From: Capnocytophaga sputigena
GTDB taxonomy: Bacteria; Bacteroidota; Bacteroidia; Flavobacteriales; Flavobacteriaceae
DNA: 64,000 nt
Reading direction: 5' to 3'
NCBI RefSeq assembly: GCF_900446695.1
Contig: NZ_UAVP01000007.1
Span: 310,001 to 374,000, forward strand
Shown: positions 1 through 8,767 of the stretch, one piece after another
Layout: the number at the start of each line of letters is the position of its first letter
Numbering within the stretch: position 1 is the stretch's first letter
Notes under the pieces: model-generated
What the model saw: only the letters and a program-made list of their open reading frames with translations
What the model was told of the DNA's origin: nothing
The model's database searches: none
Translations under genes and position numbers: made by a program

Positions 1-2144
1 TTTACCAGTTTCATTTCGTTTAACAGATAGCCTGCTCCAGCGTATTTATCAATGATGAAAAGCACATAGCGCATATCTACCATTATGTTGCGACATATTT
101 TAGGATCGTAGTGAATATCACTCATTGTGCCTTCCCATACGCGGTCGAAATTAAGCCCGATGAGGTTGCCTTGCGCATCAATAGCAGGACTTCCTGAGTT
201 TCCTCCTGTGGTGTGATTGGTCGCTATAAAGCACACTGGCATTTTACCATTAACGCCATAGATGCCATAGTCCTTTTTCTCGTAGAGTTCACGCAATTTA
301 GCAGGTACATCAAACTCGTAATCGTTCGGTACATATTTTTCCATTACCCCATCTAAATAAGTCATATAATCATAAGTTACAGCGTCTAAAGGTGAATAGC
401 CCGCTACCTTGCCATAAGTAACGCGCAAGGTGCTATTAGCATCGGGGAAGATACGGTCTTGAGGTTTAGAAAACTCTAAAATGGCTTTCATATAGGTACG
501 TTGTAGAGCTGTAATTTCATCATCTAAGTTTTGATAAGTAGGCATTACAGTTTCGTAGAAATGAGAGATGATTTGCTCTACAAACTGCACTCCCACATCG
601 TTTTTGAGGCGTTTTTCAAAAGCATCATCGGGGAGGTTAAGCACTTTATCCATTTCGGCTTTAGAGGCTAAAAACGATTCTTTGTAGAGTTTATCAGCCA
701 AAGTGTGCGCGTCAAATTGCTGAAGATTAGGAGATAGCAAGGCTTTAGGCATTGTTTTAGCGTAGTAGTTAATCGCTTGTTCAAACACAGCTTTATCTAC
801 ATTGAGGTCGTAGTTTTTAAATACAGTTTCAAAGTTGTTTAAAAGGTTTTTCTTGCGATCAACGAACGATTGAGAGCCTTTTTCGCGTAGCGCATTGCGA
901 AGTTGGAGTATTTTGTAACCATTGGCAATTAGGTCGATATTGCGTTGAGCGAGTTCCCAATAGAGGTCGGCTGCTAAAGCATAATCTTGTATTTTAGCAT
1001 ATTTTTCAGCAAATTGAGGTAAAATATGTCCGTATTCAGCAGTTTTACCGCGTTTTTCAACTTCTTTTATAAATTTCTGTTCTTGAGCGCGTTTGATAGC
1101 CACAGCATTCGATTTTTTCAAACCTTGAGTTTCGCCTATCCATTTTTTCCAATAGTTAGCAACACTGGCATATTTAGAGGCATATTTGATTTTTATTTCG
1201 TTATTGGCGCGCATAAATCCGTCTTGGGTTTTGAGAATCACATCGCGAATACCTATTTTAGCAGGGTTGAGTACATTCACAATTTGCTCTACGGCTACGG
1301 CAGGAAGGTACTCTTCAGTACGACCTGGATAGCCAAAGACCATTGTGAAATCACCGGCTTTCACGCCTTTGAGTGAGATGGGGAAGAAGTGTTTAGGGCG
1401 ATAGGGGACATTGTCTTTGGAGTACTCGGCAGGGCGATTGTTTTTATCGGCATAGACACGGAAGAGAGAGAAGTCACCCGTATGGCGAGGCCACACCCAG
1501 TTATCAGTGTCAGAACCAAATTTACCAATAGAGGAAGGGGGAGCGCCTACTAAGCGTACATCTTTAAAGGTCTCAACTATAAAAAGGATATATTGGTTGC
1601 CTTCATAAAAGGCACGAATGCGGTTTTCTTGCCAGCTTTCTTTAGGTGAGTTTTTTACTAAAGAGGCAATATTTCTTTGTATTTGGGCTTTACGTAGGGT
1701 TTCATCACTGAGGTTTTGTGTGTCGGCGAGTACTTTTTTGGTTACATCTTCAATGCGAACGATAAAGGTAACTACCAAATTCTTGTTAGGTAATTCTTCC
1801 GATAGATTTTTAGCCCAAAAACCATCAGTAAGATAGTCGTTTTGCACAGACGAATGTGCCTGTATTTGTCCGTAACCACAGTGGTGGTTTGTAAGCAAGA
1901 GTCCTTGATTAGAAATTATTTCGGCAGTACAACCGCCATTGAAATGAGGTACAGCATCTTTCAAGCTTGATTTGTTGATGCTATAAATATCGCTTACTGA
2001 CATTTTCATACCTAAGGATTTCATTTCCTTAGCATTCATACCTTCGAGAAGAGAGGGTATCCACATACCACCTTGTTGAGCTGTTAAAGTAAAAGGTAAG
2101 AAGTAAAAGGTAAGAAGTAGTAGAATAAAGTTGATTTTTTTCAT
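1..2144 (-). CDS. S46 family dipeptidyl-peptidase, DPP11-like (Asp/Glu-specific), 3' end cut by window
   Basis: Secreted serine exopeptidase that removes dipeptides from extracellular peptides. About 714 codons are visible, which is nearly the usual S46 length of about 720, so only the last few residues are missing. The start at 2144 opens a signal peptide (MKKINFILLLL, ending near TAQ). The catalytic His lies in LLLTNHHCGYGQ and the catalytic Ser in TTGGNSGSP. Eighteen residues after that Ser is an Arg (in LIGLNFDRVWEG). In the characterised Porphyromonas enzymes an Arg here (Arg673, with Ser655) distinguishes acidic-P1-specific DPP11 from DPP7. A minus-strand promoter motif lies just upstream. 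Family is certain; the DPP11 assignment rests on that one residue. Confidence 0.93.
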   Translation of the reverse strand, partial: MKKINFILLLLTFYFLPFTLTAQQGGMWIPSLLEGMNAKEMKSLGMKMSVSDIYSINKSSLKDAVPHFNGGCTAEIISNQGLLLTNHHCGYGQIQAHSSVQNDYLTDGFWAKNLSEELPNKNLVVTFIVRIEDVTKKVLADTQNLSDETLRKAQIQRNIASLVKNSPKESWQENRIRAFYEGNQYILFIVETFKDVRLVGAPPSSIGKFGSDTDNWVWPRHTGDFSLFRVYADKNNRPAEYSKDNVPYRPKHFFPISLKGVKAGDFTMVFGYPGRTEEYLPAVAVEQIVNVLNPAKIGIRDVILKTQDGFMRANNEIKIKYASKYASVANYWKKWIGETQGLKKSNAVAIKRAQEQKFIKEVEKRGKTAEYGHILPQFAEKYAKIQDYALAADLYWELAQRNIDLIANGYKILQLRNALREKGSQSFVDRKKNLLNNFETVFKNYDLNVDKAVFEQAINYYAKTMPKALLSPNLQQFDAHTLADKLYKESFLASKAEMDKVLNLPDDAFEKRLKNDVGVQFVEQIISHFYETVMPTYQNLDDEITALQRTYMKAILEFSKPQDRIFPDANSTLRVTYGKVAGYSPLDAVTYDYMTYLDGVMEKYVPNDYEFDVPAKLRELYEKKDYGIYGVNGKMPVCFIATNHTTGGNSGSPAIDAQGNLIGLNFDRVWEGTMSDIHYDPKICRNIMVDMRYVLFIIDKYAGAGYLLNEMKLV

Positions 2145-2166
2145 AGTATTGATTTAAATTAGTGCG

Positions 2167-2174
2167 CAAATGTA
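2167..2174 (-). promoter_or_regulatory. -7 promoter element of the S46 peptidase gene
   Basis: Reads TACATTTG on the minus strand, matching the Bacteroidota -7 consensus TAnnTTTG, 22 nt before the start codon. No clear -33 TTG is seen. Confidence 0.5.
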
Positions 2175-2216
2175 AGGAATATTTTTCTAATAAATCATTA
2201 ATTTACAAATTATTTG

Positions 2217-2224
2217 TATTTTTG
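2217..2224 (+). promoter_or_regulatory. -7 promoter element of the dGTPase gene
   Basis: TATTTTTG matches TAnnTTTG and lies about 55 nt before the dgt start. The leader between holds a small AT-rich inverted repeat (caattgttaattg). Confidence 0.5.
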
Positions 2225-2279
2225 CGGATTGAATACTACGTAGGTTAATTTTTAATAGTCAATTGTTAATTGAAAAAAT

Positions 2280-3623
2280 ATGAATTGGGAAAATTTACTT
2301 TCATTAAATAAATACGGCGATATTACTCCACGACCTCGCCTCAAAGAGGACGAAACACGTCTCAGTTTTGATATGGACTACGATCGTGTGGTCTTTTCAA
2401 GTGCTTTTCGCAGTCTGCAAGATAAAACACAGGTAATTCCGCTTTCTAAAACAGGTTTTGTGCATACCCGCCTCACTCATAGTATAGAAGTGTCGGTGGT
2501 AGGGCGCAGTTTGGGGCGTTCGGTAGGTAAACATCTGCTCAACAAATACCCTCATTTGCGCGAATTGGGGTATCAAACCAATGATTTTGGGGCTATTATT
2601 GCAGCAGCAGCTGTAGCACACGATATTGGTAATCCACCTTTTGGGCATAGTGGTGAAAAAGCGATAGGTGAGTTTTTTCAGTTTAAAAAAGGAACAGCTA
2701 TCAAGCACCTGCTCAGTGATGCCGAGTATGCCGATTTGTGTAACTTCGAGGGGAATGCCAATGGTTTTAGAATTCTCAACGAAACGCGCTTAGGAGTAGA
2801 AGGAGGTTTGCGCCTTACCTATGCTACTTTGGGGGCTTTTACTAAATATCCTAAAGAATCATTGCCTATACGCCCAACCAATAGAATAGCCGATAAAAAA
2901 TATGGATTCTTCCAAGGCGATAAGGCTTTCTTTAAAGAAGTAGCAGAAACTTTAGGACTCAAATCGAATAGTGAGGCAGGGGAATTGCGTTATGCGCGCC
3001 ATCCGTTGGCTTTCTTGGTAGAGGCTGCCGATGATATTTGCTATACTATTATTGATTTTGAAGATGGTATCAACTTGGGGCTCATCAGCGAAGAATTAGC
3101 ATTAGAATATTTAGGGGCTATTATCGATAATCGTATCAATACTCAAAAATACACTAAACTGCAAACCAAAGAAGAGCGTATTGCCTATTTGCGTGCTGTA
3201 GTGATTGGGGCATTGGTACAAGATGCTACCGACATTTTCTTACAAAATGAAGAGGCGATTCTCGCAGGTGATTTTCATCAGTCCTTATTATATAATAGTA
3301 AATACCGTCATCAAATCACCGATGTAATCGATTGCAGTGTGGAACGCATCTACCAATCGGACGAAGTAGTAGAGAAAGAAGTTTCGGGTTATGTGATTTT
3401 ACAACATCTATTAGACATCTTTTTTACGGCAATTATCAACAGTGAGAATGGAAGGGAAACATCATTTGACAAACTTTTGCTAAAAAAACTACCTGAAAAG
3501 TACCGTAAAGAGGGGTCGATATACGATAAAGTGATGGGCATTACCTGCTATGTAGCGAGCCTTACCGATAGCAATGCACTGGAATTACACCTAAAAACTG
3601 CCAGTCGCACCTCAAATATGTGA
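2280..3623 (+). CDS. dgt: deoxyguanosinetriphosphate triphosphohydrolase (dGTPase)
   Basis: HD-superfamily metal-dependent hydrolase that converts dGTP to deoxyguanosine and tripolyphosphate in the cytoplasm, helping to control dNTP pools. The 447-aa protein has the family N-terminus (TPRPRLKEDETR, residues 17-28) and AFRSLQDKTQV near residue 42. The HD metal ligands are His67 (VHTRLTHSIE) and His114-Asp115 (AVAHDIGNPPFGHSGE), with a further Asp in EAADDICYTIIDFEDG near residue 250. The length is normal. It has its own promoter and is followed by a tRNA gene, so it is probably monocistronic. Confidence is high. Confidence 0.95.
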   Translation: MNWENLLSLNKYGDITPRPRLKEDETRLSFDMDYDRVVFSSAFRSLQDKTQVIPLSKTGFVHTRLTHSIEVSVVGRSLGRSVGKHLLNKYPHLRELGYQTNDFGAIIAAAAVAHDIGNPPFGHSGEKAIGEFFQFKKGTAIKHLLSDAEYADLCNFEGNANGFRILNETRLGVEGGLRLTYATLGAFTKYPKESLPIRPTNRIADKKYGFFQGDKAFFKEVAETLGLKSNSEAGELRYARHPLAFLVEAADDICYTIIDFEDGINLGLISEELALEYLGAIIDNRINTQKYTKLQTKEERIAYLRAVVIGALVQDATDIFLQNEEAILAGDFHQSLLYNSKYRHQITDVIDCSVERIYQSDEVVEKEVSGYVILQHLLDIFFTAIINSENGRETSFDKLLLKKLPEKYRKEGSIYDKVMGITCYVASLTDSNALELHLKTASRTSNM

Positions 3624-3696
3624 TAATGCAAAACATTCATTATCAGTGGTGTTTGAAAAAAGTTTAAAAAAAAATGAAAAAAAGTCTTCAAAAAAT

Positions 3697-3726
3697 TTGC
3701 AGGTATTGAAAATAGTTGTACTTTTG
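3697..3726 (+). promoter_or_regulatory. promoter of tRNA-Asp
   Basis: TTG (3697-3699), a 19-nt spacer, then TACTTTTG (3719-3726): a textbook Bacteroidota vegetative promoter. It is nearly the same sequence as the one before tRNA-Arg (TTGCAGG followed by GTTGTACCTTTGCA). Confidence 0.8.
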
Positions 3727-3768
3727 CAACCGCAATGAAGAAATGAATTGCACAATTTACTGATAAAT

Positions 3769-3842
3769 GGTCTGGTAGTTCAGTTGGTTAGAATACATGC
3801 CTGTCACGCATGGGGTCGCGGGTTCGAGTCCCGTCCAGACCG
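3769..3842 (+). tRNA. tRNA-Asp (GTC)
   Basis: A 74-nt cloverleaf. The acceptor stem GGTCTGG pairs with CCAGACC, followed by discriminator G. The anticodon stem CATGC/GCATG encloses loop CTGTCAC with anticodon GTC. The T arm is CGGGTTCGAGTCCCG. No CCA is encoded. Confidence 0.97.
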
Positions 3843-3907
3843 CTTCATAAGATTTAGTTGTGTTGTTTTGTGTAAATATTTTTACACGGGTTTATAGTAA
3901 ACCAATG

Positions 3908-3940
3908 AAAGCTTTCCTTTCTCCAAGGAGAGCTTTTCTT
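3908..3940 (+). terminator. hairpin terminator after tRNA-Asp
   Basis: Twelve-base-pair stem AAAGCTTTCCTT / AAGGAGAGCTTT (one G-T pair) around a 5-nt loop, then TCTT. It separates the tRNA from the HAD phosphatase gene. Confidence 0.7.
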
Positions 3941-3994
3941 ATTTTAACATCAATACATTAAAATAATTAGAAAATCGACAAACAGCATTATAAT

Positions 3995-4783
3995 ATGATC
4001 AAGCTTATTGTTTCCGATATAGATGGTACTTTGGTGAATAACCAAAAGGAAATCCCCGATAGCTTTTGGGAAGTGTTCAAAACTATTGAACAGAAAGGTA
4101 TTCTTTTTTGTGCAGCAAGTGGTAGACAACTACAGAGTTTGCACGAGCTTTTTGCACCTATCAAAGAGCGAATAGCCTATGCTCCTGATAATGGGGCATC
4201 ACTTGTGTATCAAGGTAAGACACTTTTTGAGCGACCTATCGCTTTTACTTCTTTTTTTCCTATTTTGCGCACTTGTAATGAGATTCAGCAAATAGGGGTA
4301 GCCCTTTGTGGAAAGAAAAGCGCTTATGTAAAAACTGATGACGAGTGGATTTTTGATGAGATTGCTCGCCATTATCCCGCCCACACTCGTGTAACCGATT
4401 TTGCAGCTATAGACGATGATATTTTTAAGATAACAGTGTGTGATAGAGGTATTTCTCGTCTCAATTCATATCAGTATCTCAAACAGTATAGCAATGAGTT
4501 TAACGTAGTGGTATCAGGGGAAATATGGCTTGATATCACTGCTAAAGATGTGAATAAAGGAGATGCTATTGCTCATCTGCAATCACAATTGAAAATCACT
4601 CCTGAAGAAACTGTAGTATTTGGCGACCATTTAAACGATGTAGAACTTATTCAGCAGGCAACCTATAGTTATGCAATGCTTAATGCTCAAGAGGAACTCA
4701 AAGCACTTGCTAACTATGTAACTGAATACGACAACAATCACGCAGGAGTGGTGCGTACCCTCGAAAAATTATTGCAATCATAA
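3995..4783 (+). CDS. Cof-type HAD-IIB family hydrolase (sugar/cofactor phosphatase)
   Basis: Cytoplasmic haloacid-dehalogenase-type phosphatase, 262 aa. Motif I is VSDIDGTLV with the nucleophile Asp8 and Asp10. A motif II Ser lies in FCAASGRQ. The motif III Lys is near VNKGDAI, and motif IV is VFGDHLNDVELI near residue 208. The C2 cap (type IIB) between residues 85 and 180 fits the Cof/YbjI group, which acts on sugar phosphates and flavin or PLP phosphates. The substrate cannot be read from sequence. It is followed after 19 nt by a thioesterase gene in the same orientation, so it probably begins a four-gene operon. Confidence 0.88.
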   Translation: MIKLIVSDIDGTLVNNQKEIPDSFWEVFKTIEQKGILFCAASGRQLQSLHELFAPIKERIAYAPDNGASLVYQGKTLFERPIAFTSFFPILRTCNEIQQIGVALCGKKSAYVKTDDEWIFDEIARHYPAHTRVTDFAAIDDDIFKITVCDRGISRLNSYQYLKQYSNEFNVVVSGEIWLDITAKDVNKGDAIAHLQSQLKITPEETVVFGDHLNDVELIQQATYSYAMLNAQEELKALANYVTEYDNNHAGVVRTLEKLLQS

Positions 4784-4802
4784 ACCTATAAAACATATTA
4801 CA

Positions 4803-5567
4803 ATGGAACACGATAAGACTATTTTCACCGAAACCTATAAAGTGCGTAGCACTCAAGTGAATTTAAATAATCAGTTGGGACTTTATGGAGTACTTGGAAT
4901 GCTCCAAGATATCGCTGCTGAACACGCTGCTTATTTAGGATTTGGTTACAAACAATTAGTGCAAAAAGGCTTCTTCTGGGCACTGATTCAGCAAAAACTT
5001 AAAATGAACTACTGGCCTCAGTGGAATGAGCGTATCACTGTGAAAACTTGGTCGTTACCAGTACAAGGGGTCTATGCTTTCCGCGAGTTTGAACTCTATT
5101 ACAACGACCAAAAAATAGGCGAATGTGCTAGCACTTGGATTACAATGGACATAGCAACCCGCCGCCCTATAGAACTCACTGAACAACAAGAAATTTTTTA
5201 CCCACGTACCGATGGAGGTCTTAATTTCCGCACCGAACGCATTGCTTTACCCGATGATATGCAACAAGTGAACCAATTTAAAGTGCGTGTGAGCGACCTT
5301 GATATGAATGCTCACGTGAACAATGTGAAATACACTCAATGGGCATTGGATATGATGACTGAACGCAACCACCGTGAGTTTACAATCAAAGAGTACGATA
5401 TCAACTTCCTTTCCGAAACTTTTATGGGCGACAAAATGCAAGGCTTTAAAAGCAAAGGCAGGTATTTAGACGATGCTCATAATTTAGTAGAACTCTATCA
5501 CTATGCTCAGAAAATAGGAGGAGCAAAACCCGCCTTCATTTCTCATTGGATAGCCGAAAGAATTTAA
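4803..5567 (+). CDS. acyl-ACP thioesterase (double hotdog)
   Basis: Hydrolyses acyl-ACP to free fatty acid and ends acyl chain growth. The 254-aa protein has two hotdog halves. The N-terminal half contains LGMLQDIAAEHA and GFFWALIQQK, which are characteristic of PF01643. The C-terminal half carries DLDMNAHVNNVKY (residues 165-177), with the expected catalytic Asp165, Asn169 and His171. It has no signal peptide. It is 15 nt from the following glycosidase gene and follows the HAD gene closely, so it is probably co-transcribed, although a functional link to the glycosidases is not obvious. Confidence 0.92.
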   Translation: MEHDKTIFTETYKVRSTQVNLNNQLGLYGVLGMLQDIAAEHAAYLGFGYKQLVQKGFFWALIQQKLKMNYWPQWNERITVKTWSLPVQGVYAFREFELYYNDQKIGECASTWITMDIATRRPIELTEQQEIFYPRTDGGLNFRTERIALPDDMQQVNQFKVRVSDLDMNAHVNNVKYTQWALDMMTERNHREFTIKEYDINFLSETFMGDKMQGFKSKGRYLDDAHNLVELYHYAQKIGGAKPAFISHWIAERI

Positions 5568-5582
5568 CAAAAAACACCAAAT

Positions 5583-7220
5583 ATGAAACCAGCTATTATC
5601 ATCACCCTCACTGCCTTGCTTTTCAGCTCTTGCCAAAGCGTACATTATCTTCCTACAACAACTCATTATACTATCAATCAAACAATTGACAAAGAGTTGT
5701 ACATCTCCAATCACGACCAAACTAACCCTAAAAAAGTAGCTTTCTACTACGAAAATCTGCACAATGTAGTCATTGATGGAAAGGGACAGAATTTAGTGTT
5801 TCACGGTACGATTTTGCCTTTTGTAGTGAAAAATTGTAGCAATCTCACTCTTCGTAACTTCTCAATAGATTTTGCAACCCCTTACCTCCGACAGTTACAA
5901 ATTACCGAGGTAGATAGCCTCCACAACAGTATAAAGGCGCAACTCTACCCTCAAGGAAACTACAAAATTGAGAATGAAAAACTCTACTTCACAGGTGAAG
6001 ATTATCAGGAAATGCCTTTTGGAGGAATGGTTTTTGCTCCAAATAAACACTTGGCTTACCGCTGTATCGATGTCCCTTTCTCACCTACAAAAATTGTTGA
6101 ACTTGCTCCTAACGAATTTTATATAGAGGGAATGGGCAAATTGCCCTATCTACAAGTAGGTGAGCGCTTTGTGTTACGTACTTATTCCCGACCTACACCT
6201 GCTATTTTCGTAACCGAAAGCAAAAATATAACTCTTGAAAATATCACAGTACACAACGTACAAGGGATGGGGCTGTTGGCTCAACTCACTGAAAATATGA
6301 CTCTTGATAAGTTTCGAGTAGCGATAGAGGAGGGGAGCGAACGTTTTTTCACTACTCAAGCCGATGCTACCCATTTTTCAGCTTGTAAAGGAAAAATACG
6401 CTCGGTAAATGGTTTGTATGAAGGTATGGCTGATGATGCTATCAATGTGCACGGCACTTACTTGAAAGTCATTACTCGTGAGAATGATTATACTATCAAA
6501 GCGCAATATATGCACCCTCAATCGTGGGGATTTCTTTGGGGAAATAAGGGTGACCAAGTGCAATTTGTCGCTGCTAAAACAATGGAAACTATAGGTGATA
6601 AAACTTATAAAATTCACCAGATAAAAGCTGTTGATAAACCTACTGAAGTAGGGGCGAAAATTTTTGAAATTACTTTTGATAAGCCTTTACCTGCTGAGGT
6701 AAACCCCGATACTGCTTGTGGAGTAGAAAATCTCACTTGGACACCTAAGGTACTTTTCAAAAATAATATTGTGCGCAACAATCGGGCACGTGGGGCACTT
6801 TTTAGTACCCCTAAAAAAGTGATGTGCAGTAATAATCTATTCGATCATACCCACGGGGCAGCTATCTTGCTCTGTGGCGATTGCAACGGCTGGTACGAAA
6901 CGGGTGCTTGCCGCAATGTAAGCATCAAAAACAACCATTTTGTCAATGCACTTACTGCCAATTATCAGTTTACGAATGCTATTATCTCTATCTACCCCGA
7001 AATCCCTAATTTAGAGGCACAACAAAAATATTTTCACTCTAATATACGCATTGAGGACAATGTTTTTGAAACTTTCGATGAACCTATTCTCTATGCTAAA
7101 TCAGTAGAAAATCTTATCTATCGCAATAATAAGATTATCAAAAATCAGGACTTCAAACCCTTTCATTGGAATAAAGAACGCTTTAAGTTAGAACGCACTA
7201 AAAATGTGAAAATTAAATAA
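5583..7220 (+). CDS. GH110 family alpha-1,3-galactosidase-like lipoprotein
   Basis: Predicted exo-alpha-1,3-galactosidase of the blood-group-B-cleaving GH110 type. The 545-aa protein begins with a lipoprotein signal (FSSCQS, Cys17), so it is probably anchored in the outer membrane or periplasm. It then shows right-handed beta-helix repeats (NVVIDGKG, NLTLRNFSIDF, NITLENITVHN). Stretches typical of GH110 are FFTTQADATHFSACKG (residues 255-270), MADDAINVHGTYLKV (282-296) and the following MHPQSWGF segment. It is somewhat shorter at the N-terminus than Bacteroides GH110 enzymes. It lies directly upstream of a GH20 hexosaminidase. Exact linkage specificity is inference from family. Confidence 0.88.
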   Translation: MKPAIIITLTALLFSSCQSVHYLPTTTHYTINQTIDKELYISNHDQTNPKKVAFYYENLHNVVIDGKGQNLVFHGTILPFVVKNCSNLTLRNFSIDFATPYLRQLQITEVDSLHNSIKAQLYPQGNYKIENEKLYFTGEDYQEMPFGGMVFAPNKHLAYRCIDVPFSPTKIVELAPNEFYIEGMGKLPYLQVGERFVLRTYSRPTPAIFVTESKNITLENITVHNVQGMGLLAQLTENMTLDKFRVAIEEGSERFFTTQADATHFSACKGKIRSVNGLYEGMADDAINVHGTYLKVITRENDYTIKAQYMHPQSWGFLWGNKGDQVQFVAAKTMETIGDKTYKIHQIKAVDKPTEVGAKIFEITFDKPLPAEVNPDTACGVENLTWTPKVLFKNNIVRNNRARGALFSTPKKVMCSNNLFDHTHGAAILLCGDCNGWYETGACRNVSIKNNHFVNALTANYQFTNAIISIYPEIPNLEAQQKYFHSNIRIEDNVFETFDEPILYAKSVENLIYRNNKIIKNQDFKPFHWNKERFKLERTKNVKIK

Positions 7221-7257
7221 TAAATTAGTAAATCGACAAATTGACAAATCTATTATT

Positions 7258-8700
7258 ATGAAACTATATTATGTATTACTGCTTTTGGTTTTTCCTCTTT
7301 CAGCACAAATAAATGTAGTGCCACAGCCTAATGAAGTACATTACTATAAAGGCAGTTGCAAGGTAAATACTCCTATTACTTATGTAAAAGAACCTGCTAT
7401 TGCCAATCCCGAAGGCTATCAGTTAGTTATCCAGCCTCGGAAAATTATCATTAAGTACAGCGCTGAAGCTGGGAAATACTATGCTACACAAACACTTAAG
7501 CAATTGATATTTCAGGTAAAAAAAGAACGCAAGGACTCCTTGCCTTGTCTCACCATTACCGATGCCCCTCGTTTTGCTTATCGCGCCCTAATGGTAGACC
7601 CCGCACGCCACTATTGGAAAATAGAGGATTTGAAAAAGTATATCGATGTAATGTCGCAATACAAATTCAACTACTTACATTTGCATCTCAACGACGATCA
7701 AGGCTGGCGCATAGAGATAAAAAAATACCCCAAGCTAACAGAAGTAGGTGCTAAACGAACAGATTTTGAGGGAAGCAAGCGCAATAATGAAGGCTTTTAT
7801 ACCCAAGAAGAAATGAAAGACTTAGTGCGCTATGCTTTAGAGCGCAATGTGCAACTTATCCCCGAGTTTGATGTGCCTGGTCATAATGATGCGGCAGTGG
7901 CAGCTTACCCATTTCTCAGTTGTAATGATACGATTATAGGGGTGCGTACTACAGCAGGGGTTTCTAAGAATTTGTTATGTGTATCCAAAAAAGAAGTTTT
8001 TACTTTTATAGATGATATTATCAGTGAGTTATCAGAGGTATTTCCTTGTAAATATTTTCATATAGGTGGCGATGAAGCTCCTTTGGATAAATGGCTTGAA
8101 AATCCGAAAGTGCAACAGCTTAAAAAAGAACTACAAATTACGAACAACCAGCAACTGATGAGTGAGTTTTTCAAAAGGGTAAATGAGTCCTTAGCGAAAA
8201 ATGGCAAGCAGCCTCTCATTTGGATGGAACTCGAAGTGCCAACTTATCCTCAAAATAGTGTAATGTATTTGTGGCGAATGCACACTACCCCACAGGTATT
8301 AGAACGCGCTAAAAAAGATAACTTCAAAGTAATATGCTCACCGGGAGAGTATGCTTATTTTGATTATCCTCAAGCCAAAGATGATTTGCCTAATGTAGAC
8401 TGGATGCCTACCCTCACGCTACAACAAGTATATAAATTTAACCCTGCTTTTTCTCTTACTTCACAAGAAGAAAAACAGTATATTTTAGGAGTAGAAGCTA
8501 CCTTATGGGGCGAAAGTGTAAAAGACCTTTTTAGGGCTTTTTATATGACCTATCCGCGTGCACTTGCCCTCTCCGAAGTAGGCTGGACACAAATGCAACA
8601 GCGTTCTTGGAAATCGTTTACTGATAGGTTAGAAGGACAACTCAGTTACTTATTACATCAAGGAGTGAATTATAGACCTCCTGTGGAGTTAGCCAATTAA
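7258..8700 (+). CDS. GH20 beta-N-acetylhexosaminidase
   Basis: Removes terminal beta-linked GlcNAc or GalNAc from glycans by substrate-assisted catalysis. The 480-aa protein has a signal peptide ending SAQ (residue 17). The GH20 N-terminal domain (residues 20-105) is followed by the TIM barrel, which starts FAYRALMVDPARHYW. Active-site features are HLHLNDDQGWRIE (141-153), EFDVPGHN (203-210) and HIGGDEAP (268-275) with the catalytic pair Asp272-Glu273. The protein ends soon after the barrel, without a C-terminal binding domain. With the GH110 gene 37 nt upstream it forms a glycan-trimming pair that fits mucin or glycoprotein use. Confidence 0.95.
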   Translation: MKLYYVLLLLVFPLSAQINVVPQPNEVHYYKGSCKVNTPITYVKEPAIANPEGYQLVIQPRKIIIKYSAEAGKYYATQTLKQLIFQVKKERKDSLPCLTITDAPRFAYRALMVDPARHYWKIEDLKKYIDVMSQYKFNYLHLHLNDDQGWRIEIKKYPKLTEVGAKRTDFEGSKRNNEGFYTQEEMKDLVRYALERNVQLIPEFDVPGHNDAAVAAYPFLSCNDTIIGVRTTAGVSKNLLCVSKKEVFTFIDDIISELSEVFPCKYFHIGGDEAPLDKWLENPKVQQLKKELQITNNQQLMSEFFKRVNESLAKNGKQPLIWMELEVPTYPQNSVMYLWRMHTTPQVLERAKKDNFKVICSPGEYAYFDYPQAKDDLPNVDWMPTLTLQQVYKFNPAFSLTSQEEKQYILGVEATLWGESVKDLFRAFYMTYPRALALSEVGWTQMQQRSWKSFTDRLEGQLSYLLHQGVNYRPPVELAN

Positions 8701-8714
8701 ATGTCAATTATCAA

Positions 8715-8744
8715 TTGCTAATTATCAATTATTTACTATCTTTG
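8715..8744 (+). promoter_or_regulatory. promoter of the OstA-like gene
   Basis: TTG (8715-8717), 19-nt spacer, TATCTTTG (8737-8744). It lies only 8 nt before the first ATG of the reading frame (8753), which favours the next ATG at 8768 as the start. Confidence 0.7.
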
Positions 8745-8767
8745 CATTCTGAATGAAAAATTTCTGG

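Noticed and set aside
1026-1836. Plus-strand open frames opposite the S46 peptidase
   Set aside because: They are antisense shadows of a well-conserved gene and have no promoter or family match.
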